NCBI GenBank assembly: GCA_030760725.1
Contig: JASWHV010000013.1
Location: 38,660,699-38,724,698 of the forward strand
Source of the DNA: Neostapfia colusana
Taxonomy: Eukaryota; Streptophyta; Magnoliopsida; Poales; Poaceae
Direction of reading: 5' to 3'
Length of the DNA: 64,000 bases
In this document: positions 39,001-48,427 of the stretch, one piece after another
How positions within the stretch are numbered: the first letter of the stretch is position 1
How the letters are laid out: each line of letters opens with the position of its first letter
Made by a program: the position numbers and the translations under genes
The notes under the pieces: model-generated
What the model saw: the letters and a program-made list of their open reading frames with translations, nothing else
Told to the model about the DNA's origin: nothing
Database searches by the model: none

Positions 39001-39801
39001 AAACGGGGCACGGCCGGGAGTAACTATCCCCCACGAGGAGCTCGCCAGCGTGAAGAAACCGACCCCGGGGCGAGCTGTGGTGGCGTCTCAGTGGCGCCTG
39101 TGGACTCCTCGGCTCTGTTCGAGTGAGCCAGACTTAACCCCGAAGGCTGCTGATCTTTATACATTTTTAACCTCCCCAATGACATGTGGGTCCCACCAGT
39201 CAGTGCTCTCCTATCCCTCAAAATATCTCCAAAAACTTGGCAAGTGACCAATTCAAATGTTTGGAGCTAAAATCTGAGCTGCATTTGGATGGTTAGACAA
39301 ATTCCCTCCCAATTCAAATGTATATTTGAATTCTTAGAATATCTGAATCCTTTTTGGAAAAATGGATAGCAACCCATGTCAAAAATTTATGAGACTTTTC
39401 CTACCCACTAATTTGGACCTAAGGAATCCAAATATGCAATTTGATTCGTGTGTTAGCTGCTGCAAATAAGAGTTGAACACAACAGTTTTGAATTCCCATT
39501 GTGTCCTCCCCTCATTTGAAATTTGAGTTGAACCCTCAGTTTAACTTTTGATTTTTAAACCCCTCCATTGCCCTTGAGTACTTCACTTCTGTGGTCTTAA
39601 TCCACCTAGGGTCCAAACATGCAAGCAACCCTAAGTTTGTTTTAGAACAACCTCTCATGTGTTATCATATGTGTAGAAAGTTTGGAACCAATCCCCTTTT
39701 GTTGGAGGTTACTTGCTCTTCCCAATATATTCACAACAAAAACTGTGGTGTTGTGAGGTGATGAAAAGTTTTTGCAAGTCCCTTTTTCTTGGGCTTCTAC
39801 A
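36069..39801 (-). mobile_element. A-array LTR4 (5' LTR of copy 3), 3733 bp
   Basis: It has the same termini as LTR1 and LTR2 but lacks 442 bp found in LTR2 (19795-20236); the joint is at 37596/37597, with no clear microhomology. Its start is identical to LTR3 over at least the first ~130 bases, and it shares private variants with LTR3 (CTCTACATTAGGTGTACAAT where LTR1 and LTR2 have ATGAGG). Its outer edge abuts CCCTG (39802-39806). Confidence 0.92.
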
Positions 39802-39806
39802 CCCTG
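39802..39806. repeat. Right target-site duplication of the A array (CCCTG)
   Basis: It matches 7515-7519 exactly and closes the array. Confidence 0.85.
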
Positions 39807-40041
39807 CATCATCGATAACTCTCTTTTTCTCCTCTCTGAATGGGTCATCGTTGCAAATAGAAAATAGCCTTGTCCTATGCGATATGGGGTCTTTTCTGAT
39901 GGCATAATCAAGTAAATATGATCCAAGTCGAAGAGAAGTTGGGATGCAAGGAACTGTTTCTCCCATAGAACACCCTTTAAGCTGATTCAATAGTCTAGTG
40001 TAAATTGGAGAAAAGTTTCTTCTGTTTCTTGATTGAAACAA
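39807..40041 (-). other. Short open frame in hAT-like element #1, possible captured fragment
   Basis: About 78 codons without a stop on the minus strand, containing SLRLGSYLLDYAIRKDP and reading into the A LTR at its end. The residue composition looks more protein-like than its surroundings. I do not recognise it, and it has no visible start context or domain. It could be a gene fragment carried by the transposon, or chance. Confidence 0.2.
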
Positions 40042-40475
40042 TTCGTAAATGGAGGTGTTTGGTAGTGATTCAAGTGATTCGGTCGAAAAACAGAAATGTT
40101 TCAGCGTGCCAAACGGGGCCTTATCTCATGTTCTAGCAGTATCATTCATAAATTTAATCTCACGGCCAATTAATTATAAGTTCACTAATAAGAATCATAA
40201 ATAAATGGTTTAATCTAACGACTTCACATATCACAATCACATATGAAATAAAAAAGTTTGGATTGTCTATAGTTCGTATACCACAATTTAGCTTAAAATT
40301 TTATAAGCCGAACGTTTGGGTACTTCGATACATGGACCCAAACACGAAATTTATATACCGGTTATATAGGTTTGTTACCTGAGAAGTAACTGATACTCGA
40401 TATTTCATTGTTTTCAATTCCGGTCTTGATTTTTTAGGTTTCAGTTTTTTGTCCCAGTTTTTATGCCCACCCCTA
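39807..40475. mobile_element. hAT-like non-autonomous element #1, right part
   Basis: It continues the element that starts at 6948. The right terminus ...TATGCCCACCCCTA ends at 40475 and is followed by GGTAACTC (40476-40483), the duplicate of 6940-6947. Inside, GTGCCAAACGGGGCC at about 40103-40118 faces GCCCTGTTTGATACAG at about 7133 in inverted orientation. This hints at a further small element nested within, but no clean target duplication supports it. Confidence 0.65.
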
Positions 40476-40766
40476 GGTAACTCATGAGGTCCATACTACA
40501 TTTAGAGTTTGTATTAAACAAATATTTTTTAGTTTTATTTTACCTTAAACTATGTATAAAAGGGCTGCTAAAGGTTTTGGTAATGTGATTTGCGTGCGTA
40601 ATAAACAGCAAAAAATATGCCCTGGTGTAATCTACCATAAGGGGTTGTTTTTTTATCGAAGGAATTTTAAAGTATGTTTCTAAAGAATTTTCCAACTTTT
40701 GGAATGGAGGAATGATGAATTCCTTTCTGAATGAAAATGTGAGATTTCCTGACACAAAACGCGAAC

Positions 40767-41644
40767 TAGCAGTGGGCGTTCTGGATTACCCGACACTTCT
40801 GGTCAGGTAATTCGTGTTTTTTGAAATTCGGGTTTTCATAATCGCTACCCTAAATTGTACCCAAATTTTTTGGTGCCCGGAAATTCGGGTACCCAAAAAT
40901 TTGGGTTCGGGTTGCCCGGACTAACCCGAATGTTGGAGGAGCGCTCGAACTACCTAGGGACTGAGGCTGCGCTCGCCCAGGCGATGGGCAAGAGGGGGGG
41001 GGGGGTCAGAGGCGCTCGCCAAGAGATGACTTGCCCATGCTCGAGTGATGGGTGGCTCGGTGACGCTCGCCTAGGAGGCGATGGAGGGACGGCGCTCACC
41101 CAAGCGACAGACTAGCCGGTAGTCTTACCTTCGCCTAGGGGACCATGAGGGGGAGGGCGCCTGTCGTGCTCGCCCAAGCAACGGGCTGGTCGGTGGTGCT
41201 CACCGAGGGGGCGACGGGTAAGGCCGGAAGCGCTCGCCAAGGACACAAGGGAGAGTACGGGGGCGCTTGCGGGGCTGCCTCTGCCTGGAGGCGGCAACCA
41301 AGCGACAAGTCAGGTGTCGGCTTCTCAAGTGCTTACCTAGGTTAGGCTGGGTAGCAGATGAACGATTGTGCCCTTTGTGGCTTCTGTGTTGGTTGCAGGA
41401 GTAAGTCACATTGTGGGACTCAGTCGCGCTCGTGATTTTGGCCAGTGGACCAGGCCGCCAAGGAGTCGGGCTATTCGGGAAATTCGGGTACCGGAGGTCA
41501 TAACCCGAAAATACTCAAAATATAATCGGGTTTTGCCGATTTGTACCCGAGAAACGAATTCGGGTATCGGTTTCTGGGTTTTTCGGATTCGGGTTCGGGT
41601 TTTTTGGGTTCGTACTTCGTGTTCGGGTTTTATTGCCACAGCTA
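40767..41644. mobile_element. hAT-like non-autonomous element #2 (878 bp)
   Basis: The ends are TAGCAGTGGGC (left) and TGCCACAGCTA (right; reverse complement TAGCTGTGGCA). The 8-bp flanks are ACGCGAAC (40759-40766) and ACGCAAAC (41645-41652), one mismatch. Both sub-terminal regions are rich in AATTCGGGT / CGGGTTCGGGTT motifs, a usual feature of hAT transposase-binding regions. The middle (about 40940-41340) is GC-rich, with CGCTCGCC(CA/TA)GG repeats and a 12-13 G run, quite unlike the AT-rich ends. No transposase is encoded. Confidence 0.65.
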
Positions 41645-41840
41645 ACGCAAACAAAGGAAACATGATGTTGGAGCTAAAAGAAAAATTCATTTGTTTTCTT
41701 TAGCACGTTGGCTACAGGGGGGCAACATGCAAGCACCTAATTGGTGTCCGAGACTCATCTAAGTTAGTTAAGGTAATACAAGAACAATTTTCAAAAAAAA
41801 GAAAATGAGTAGTTAATGGTGTCAAGGGGTTAATAATTTC

Positions 41841-42691
41841 CAGTGTTATCCTAAACTGCCCTAAATGACCGTTTGAACGTGTTTAAACGGTGAACAACAC
41901 TTTTTGTCTAGTTTAGATCCTATAAGCACATGTAAAGGTTGTCAACGACCGTTTAAACAGTATAAACGGATTAAACAAAATGGGTTTTTAGTCATGTTTA
42001 AACTTGTTTTGATCCGTTTAGCCAAAGTGAAAATGTGAGAATCGGGTTCTCTCCGCCCATTAAATTGCACACGCTTGAAAACTCCTACCAATTCCACCGA
42101 CACGGATCTGCCATATTCTTTGATCTGCCACAAATCCACCGCTGCAAGTAAGCCCCCGCCACCTCTGGCTCACAACCGAAGTCACGCGCCATCAGCCACC
42201 GGGCGCGTATGCAGCTTGGTTGCGCTCCGCCCCGTGTCATCTTTATGCACCATGTGAGTATGCTACTTTATTTTATTCCTACAACCTTATAAGCTTTAAA
42301 AGCATATATGCTAGACTGCTAATGTTATTGAGAAATATCCTGCAAGTTGTTTGGTTTATCTATTGTTGCATATTATGCTGATGGATCGTAGTATTGTGTT
42401 CAACGGTACTGTGTTATACATTTTTATATTATATCCTATCTGTTTTTGTTAAATCATTCTATGTTTTCATTGTTGTTTAGGTTATTTCATCACTAGCTCT
42501 ATTGTATAGCCGCTGTTAAAAATATTAGTACCAATAATATTCAGGAACTGGGAAAAAAGGTTAGTAAAAAATATTTTACTTGCTGCAATAATGTAGCTAC
42601 AGTACAAACTGTTTAATCCGTTTAAATGCCATTTAGACAGGTAAATGGTAAACAAACCTCCACCAATTGTTTACCGTTTAGGATAACACTG
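41841..42691. mobile_element. hAT-like non-autonomous element #3 (851 bp)
   Basis: The terminal inverted repeats are CAGTGTTATCCTAAAC (left) and GTTTAGGATAACACTG (right), 16 bp with a perfect match. The 8-bp flanks ATAATTTC (41833-41840) and CTAATTTT (42692-42699) agree at six positions, consistent with an old hAT insertion. CCGTTTAAAC-like motifs recur sub-terminally. A GC-rich stretch at about 42105-42250 may be a remnant of a transposase 5' exon or a captured sequence. No protein can be assigned. Confidence 0.65.
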
Positions 42692-42699
42692 CTAATTTT

Positions 42700-44341
42700 C
42701 TTCCAGTGCCTTCAATAACAACAATTAACATGCCTATATATATTTAGTTGTAATATATTTTTGTTCCTGCATTTTCTATTCCTTAACTTCAACAAATACC
42801 TCTATGTTCTTCACTCCTTTATGTAAGGAACGTGTGACTGAGAGGGTTGAATCGGGCACGTGAGAGGGCTGAGTCGGGCACACACAAACTCTAACTTTTT
42901 CTAGCCAATTTAACTTAAGACCGCACAAGCAAACCTATAGAGCAATCCTAATAAGAAATGAGATAAACAGCATAAAAAGATAAGCTCAATCGAACCTATG
43001 GATGTTAGTGATCATAATAAGCAATCAATATCTAGCACCCTAGCATGGTGAAGAACTAGCAAGCAACCTACTATATTACTAGTAATGTATAAGTGTGCAC
43101 CGTAATACAAAAAGTAAACATAAGGTTGAGAGGCTCATGATTTTTTGAACTATCGGAAGAATGGTCATTTTTCTACTTCTCGTGGGGTCACTTCCATCGA
43201 AGTCGAAACCCCTCTTGTCGCTCGATAACAATATCCCCATAGAGCATGCCCTACTCTCCATGTAAAGTCACAGACACGTCCCGCTGTCTTAGAAGGCAAT
43301 GCTCCTCCCGGGATGACATGTTCACCCTCCATATTAGTGATGTGTCTTTAAATACAGAGATCCAGATGACCATGTACAAACTTATAAAGACTTACATAAT
43401 CTTCAATAGAAACTAATCACAAACTACTAACCGGTCTAGGCTTAACTATAAGATTAAAAGTAACAAACTAAGACCGCCTCTCTATAGTCACACTAAGCCT
43501 ATAGCTTAATAGATGCTTTCGTTACTCTCCCAAATACTACAAGATCTTTAAATGTTAGCACAAAAGCTCTTTTTCCTTTCCCTTGATTTCTACTAGATAT
43601 CTACACTTATGAAACTAGTCAAGAGAGCCATCATGCGACATTGGAACAACTAATAGTGTATCAAACATAGACTAGTTATTGCTTAAAAGTACCATGTCAA
43701 AAGAGTCACCATAACAACCATGGTGACCAACCAACAAACTAGTGTAACTTCCGATGGTTCTATATCCAAAATCTTATACTATTCCTATAGGATCGATGGG
43801 GTACTCTTTGTGAGGTTGAGTGATGTTGTGAGGGGACTTGAGCAAGGGACATCGATTGGATTTAGATTTTGAAAGCTAGAGGGTAAGAGAGAGGGTTAAA
43901 AATGCTCAACAGTGTTTTTTATAGTGCTGAGTGGCGAGAGGGGCGGCTGGGGATGAAGGGGGCCATTTATATGGGCCCAAAAATTTACCCATTAGATTAA
44001 GGGCCTAGAGTCCAAACAAGTATGATATTCGGCCTTTGAAACCCTCAAAGTGTCCCCTTCCGAACCCTAAAAATTGAACTGAAATTTTCAGGTCAGACAT
44101 GTACGAACAGTTCCCAGAGACTCCAAAACCCTCTCTTCCATATGAATTCTCAGACTTTTTAAGAATTGTCCAAACAAAGCTAGGAACTCTAGAACCTACT
44201 TTTCTGCAAGCACTTGTGGAGTCCATGTGTTCGAACATGTCCGGACCCTGAGTCCAGACAAGTGTGGAATTTACTTGCAACTCCAAAACCTCTTTGTCTG
44301 TGGTCGCTCCCGGACTCTTCTAGGGTTCGAACATGTCCCAC
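42700..44341. other. Undetermined AT-rich region before the copia element
   Basis: No gene is supported. A short imperfect duplication (GAGAGGGTTGAATCGGGCAC / GAGAGGGCTGAGTCGGGCAC) lies at about 42840-42885. GTTCGAACATGTCC recurs at about 44229 and 44325. It has the look of an old retrotransposon remnant, but I cannot place it in a family. Confidence 0.4.
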
Positions 44342-44469
44342 TGTTGAGAATAGCACTTGTACTATTTTGGAGACCAATGGCCTGTATAAATAGAGATTCA
44401 GGAGATTATAATTATACCAAAAACCCCTTATGTAAAAGGGGAAATATAAATACAACCATATATCTAACA
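44342..44469 (-). mobile_element. Copia 3' LTR (128 bp)
   Basis: On the minus strand it begins TGTTAGATATATGG, directly after a polypurine tract, and ends TATTCTCAACA. The inner end of the 5' LTR at 60708-60740 matches its last ~30 bases. It is very short for an LTR. The outer flank is CCCAC (44337-44341); the partner flank is lost. Confidence 0.75.
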
Positions 44470-44481
44470 CCTCCCTCAAAC
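44470..44481 (-). promoter_or_regulatory. Copia polypurine tract
   Basis: GTTTGAGGGAGG on the minus strand, directly before the LTR start TGTTAG. Confidence 0.65.
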
Positions 44482-46275
44482 TCAAGGTGCATCACGAACA
44501 CTAAGTTTAGAGAGATAAAAAATATGTTGAGCTCAGGCCTGTGCCTTCGTGAAGAAATCAGCCAGCAACCTCTAAAGGCACATACTGAAGATCAACAACA
44601 CCATCCTGTACCTGTGCTCGTGTATAAGAAGTATCAACACCAATATGCTTGGTAAGCTCATGCTTGACCGGATCACGAGCAATACTGATAGCACCTATAC
44701 TGTCAGACAAAAGAGGAGTCGACATACCAAAAGAAACACCAAAATTCTCAAGCAACCACCGCAACCAAGTAACCTCTGCACTCACAAGAGCCATAGCACG
44801 CAACTCAGCCTCTGCACTCAAACGAGAAACTGCTACCTGCTTCTAGTCTTCCAAGCAATGAGGGAAACACCAAGAAAAACACAATAAGCAGAAAGAGATC
44901 GACAATTAGAAGAATCACTAGCCCAAGTAGCATTAGAATATGCTTTGAGCTATAGAGAGCTAGAGCGTGAAAAGAACAAGCGTCTAGAGATAGTCCCACG
45001 AAGATAACGCAAGACATGAAGCAAGTGACTATAGTGGACCTCGGTGGGAGCCGAAACAAACTGACTTAGAATGTGAACATAGTATGAGATATCAGGACGA
45101 GCGACACCAAGATACACTAGATTCACAACAATATGACAGTAATGAGTAGGATCATCAAGAGGCTCACCATCAATGGCTCAAAGATGGACATTGGGTTCCA
45201 TAGGAGTCTCAACAGTCCAGTGATCAGTAAGAGAAGCCCAATCAAGAAGATCCTCAAAATACTTCTCCATAGACAGATAAATTCTCTCAGTGGAAGAGGA
45301 AACCTTAATCCCAAGAAAATAGCGCAGAGGACCAAGATCGGACATAAGAAACTGCTCACTAAGATGGGCCTTCATGAAGGCTATGTATTCAGAATTGTCT
45401 CTGGTGGTAATCATGTCATCAACATAGAGAAGAAGAAGAGTGCGACCACGAGACGAAGTGTGCACAAAAAGCGCGGGATCATGAGCACTGGCAGAGAAAC
45501 CAGCAGCAGTGACCACAGATGCAAAACGCTGAAACCAAGCACGAGGAGCCTGCTTAAGGCCGTAAAGAGAACAGCAAAGACCACAAACCATACCCTCAAG
45601 AACAGAATACCCAGGCGGTGGCTGCATATAAACCTCCTCACCGCTGCTCACCATTAAGAAAGGTATTCTTCACATCAAGCTGAGAGATGGACCAATCACG
45701 AACATAGGCTACAGCAAAAAGAGTACAAACAGTGGTCATGTGAGCGACAGGAGCAAATGTTTCATCATAGTCACGACCATGTTTCTGCTAGAAGCCACGT
45801 GCGACTAGTCGAGCCTTATATTGCTCAGGTGAACCATAAGAGCAGGTATTAACCTTATAAACCCACTTAAAGGTGATAGGATGAACACGTGGGGGACAGA
45901 GCACAAGTTCCCACGTGCCAGTGCACTCGAGAGAAGCAATCTCCTCGGCCATCCCATGTTACCATTCTGGATGAGGAACAATATCATGATACGTAGCCAA
46001 CTCAGAAAGAACGGTAGAAACACTAGGAGAGTACCACTCAGGAGGTCGACAAGTGCGATGACCACGGCCAAGAGGCTGCTCAGGAGAATAGTCAAGAAAG
46101 AGATGACTTCTAAGCAGAAGAAGGTACACTAGGAGATAAAGGCTCGGCTGGAGAAGATGGGTCATCAGAAGAAGATGACTCATGTGGAGTAGATGGCTCA
46201 TCAGAGGAAGGTGGCACATATGAATAAGGCACAACTCATTGAGTATAAACCTGTGTCACGGGACGATTCATAGTA
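44482..46275 (-). pseudogene. Copia pol, RT and RNase H part
   Basis: On the minus strand, the Ty1/copia RT is recognised by LYGLKQAPRAWF and YVDDM (Asp pair at 45415-45420) in the frame 45178-45654. The RNase H end is at 44558-44821, with AEAELRAMA and KHIGVD motifs. Upstream, at 45950-46100, the pre-RT linker (PEQPLGRGHR, HPEW) is readable. Stops and frameshifts interrupt it at several places, for example near 45178, 45655 and 45788. It is the second half of the polyprotein whose protease-integrase half now lies inverted at 47125-48427. The break is about 46275. Confidence 0.85.
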
Positions 46276-46662
46276 TTGTTTAGGTGAGACAGGTCAGACT
46301 TGCTGAGCCTTCGTGATCACTGCTTGTGTTTGAAGCTTTTGCAGGGTTCTATGAGGAAGGGACTCCCGAAGAGGAGACGGAACCCCAGGAGGGGAACCCC
46401 GTCGAGTGGGAGTCGTGCACGCCGCAGAGTTAGTGTGCGTGTGTGCTAGCAAGGACACGTTCAAGGGCTGAACGTGCACTTGATGCGTAGTCTACGCCCG
46501 TGAGTGTAGACTGAACTTATTTTGATGTAAACATGTTCATAAACTTGTTTATGTAATAAAATTTCGCTTCCGCTTTGTACCTTTGACGTGTGTTATACGG
46601 TGCTGTGCAGCGCAGCACCCCTCAGCGTGATCCTGGCTCGACAAGACCGTGGGGTCGTGTCA
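46276..46662 (+). mobile_element. B 3' LTR remnant (last 387 bp), in the inverted segment
   Basis: This stretch is the reverse complement of about 53177-53560 in the B 5' LTR and ends ...GGGGTCGTGTCA. It starts within about 10 bases of 46276, where the copia sequence breaks off. It is followed by AATAG (46663-46667), the B target duplication. It is what remains of the 3' LTR after a large deletion. Confidence 0.85.
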
Positions 46663-47124
46663 AATAGTTGTTGTTTTTATCATGTTGTGAAATAAAATGT
46701 GCTTGCTGCAATGAGCCTTTTTATTCCCTACCTTGTTGTAAGCTACATGTCATACTTTTTCCGCACTTGCTGAGTACGACATGTACTCACCCTTGCATTA
46801 TGACATAACAACAGCAACAGGAGAAGAGTACTTCGAGGATCATGTGGAGTACTAGGCGTGCGAACTACCGTCAACATGCCTGTGGAGTCGAAGATGGAGC
46901 CTGCTGCCTTTATTGATATTCCGCTGTCGTTTAGAGCCTTCCGCTGCAAGAATAAGATAGACATTCATGAGTGAGACAATGAGTCGATGTAATAAAGTAC
47001 TTAAAACCTATTTATTCGTGGTTATATTCTGAATTCAGTTTGTGGAATACATGTGTATGTGTGATGAACATCCTGGGCACACATATGCATTCGCTTGGTT
47101 CTGTTTTCGGAATCAGGTGTCACA
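46663..47124 (+). mobile_element. C solo LTR #2, 3' part, in the inverted segment
   Basis: It matches 4765-5275 of C solo LTR #1 (GCAATGAGCCTTTTTAT, GTGGAGTACTAGG, GAACATCCTGGGCACACATA) and ends GGTGTCACA. It begins with AATAG, the duplicate created by the B insertion, and is followed by AGGGA (47125-47129), the duplicate created by the C insertion into copia. The rest of this LTR is at 57186-59579. Confidence 0.88.
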
Positions 47125-48427
47125 AGGGACGACCTTCCACTTTGGCTCTAGGTACCTATCCATGGATTCTTGATTCTGGTGCATCGTTCCATATGACTCC
47201 TTATCGTACCAGTTTGTCTTCTTTGAGTCCTTTATCTCATTCCCTCACTGTTCATACTGCTGATGATCCTCCTCTTTCTGTTGTTGGACAGTGCACTCTT
47301 TTATCTGACTCTTTTGATGTTCTTGACGTTTCCTATGTTCCTGGTCTCACCATGCAGCTTATATCTGCTGGCCATCTCACTGATCATTACTGTCGAGTGA
47401 TTTTTTATTCTGATTTTTGTTATATTTATGATCGTTGCACGGGTCGCCTAGTTGGTACTGTCCCTTGTCGTCATAATTTCCAGCATCTCTGGGAACTTGA
47501 CTGGCTTCATCTTCCTTCCGCTGCGCGTGCCAGCCTTAGACGGCTCTGCCCTTTCTACTTCATCCACTTCATCATTTGCTCAGTGACATCATCGCTTAGG
47601 ACATCTTTGTGGCTCTCGTCTATCTGTCTTAGTTCATCGAGGTCTTTTAGGATCGGTCTCAGGTTCAGAGTCTTTATCGCAGTGTTAGGGTTGTCGATTA
47701 GGGAACCAGACCCAGCTCCCTTATCATTCCAGTGAGTCAGTGTCCCAGCATCCTTTTGATCTTGTCCACTCAGATGTGTGGGGTTCTGCTCATTTTTTTT
47801 CAAAAGGAGAACATCAAAATTATATCATTTTTATAGATGATTTTTTAGTCACATATGAAATTAATTTATGAAAAGTCGTCGTGAGGCTTTATCTATCTAT
47901 AAAACTTTCTCTACTATGATTTGCACTCAATTTGGCACGTATATTCGTGTTGATTCCGCCGGTGAGTATCTCTCTGATGCTTTTCGTCAGGTTCTTTCTA
48001 GGCAAGGTGCTCTTGCTCAATTTTCTTGTCCTGGCGCTAATCCTCAGAATGGTGTTGCTGAGCGAAAGCATCGTCATCTCCTTGGGACTGCTCGTACTCT
48101 TCTACTTGCTTCTTCTGTTTCCCCTCATTTCTGGGTGAGGCTCTTTCTACGGCCACTTATTTGATTAACATTCAGCCCTCGACTGCTCTTTAGGGGGGAT
48201 TCCTTTTCAGCGTCTCACTGGCAAGACAATTGACTATGCCAGCCTTCGTCTTTTTGGTTGTGCGTGCTATGTGTTGCTCGCGTCTCGTGAGCGCACTAAG
48301 CTCACTGCTCAGTCGGTCGAGTGTGTTTTTCTGGGATACAATGCTGATCATAAGGGGTATCATTTTTGGGATCCGGTTTGACGATGGATGAGGACTTCAT
48401 GAGATGTTGTCTTTGATGAGACACGAT
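47125..48427 (+). pseudogene. Copia pol, protease and integrase part (inverted segment)
   Basis: The plus-strand frames show the aspartic protease WILDSGASFHM (DSGA at 47172-47183). They continue through an HHRLGHL zinc-domain motif (about 47588, after a frame change and a TGA), HSDVWG, DSAGEY and [11 protein letters not shown] of the integrase, and the LFGC / VFLGY / DVVFDETR stretch that precedes RT in copia elements. At about 48427 it breaks off and joins family B pol in the opposite strand. The upstream frame continues across the C insertion: codons at 59585-59600 (minus strand) plus the AGGGA duplicate read straight into this protease. Confidence 0.88.

Larger units (their letters stand above)
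7520..39801 (-). mobile_element. Tandem three-copy array of gypsy family A (LTR-INT-LTR-INT-LTR-INT-LTR)
   Basis: Four LTRs (7520-11692, 18269-22441, 29024-29565, 36069-39801) alternate with three internal regions, all on the minus strand. Adjacent copies share one LTR, so each inner LTR is the 5' LTR of one copy and the 3' LTR of the next. Only the outermost ends carry a target duplication (CCCTG). Each internal region has gag, a DSGA protease, RT, RNase H, integrase and a chromodomain-like tail, and ends at a tRNA-Met primer site. The order PR-RT-RH-IN makes it Ty3/gypsy. The long LTRs (4.17 kb) and the C-terminal tail suggest the Tekay/Del chromovirus clade, which is an inference. Every copy is defective. 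Confidence 0.92.

Noticed and set aside
7520..39801. Integrated pararetrovirus or retrovirus-like element with an envelope
   Set aside because: No movement protein, coat protein or envelope-like frame is present after integrase. Domain order, LTRs, primer site and target duplication are those of a Ty3/gypsy retrotransposon.
42700..44341. Remnant host gene
   Set aside because: No splice-like pattern with a readable protein, and frames are short and AT-rich. Left as undetermined.
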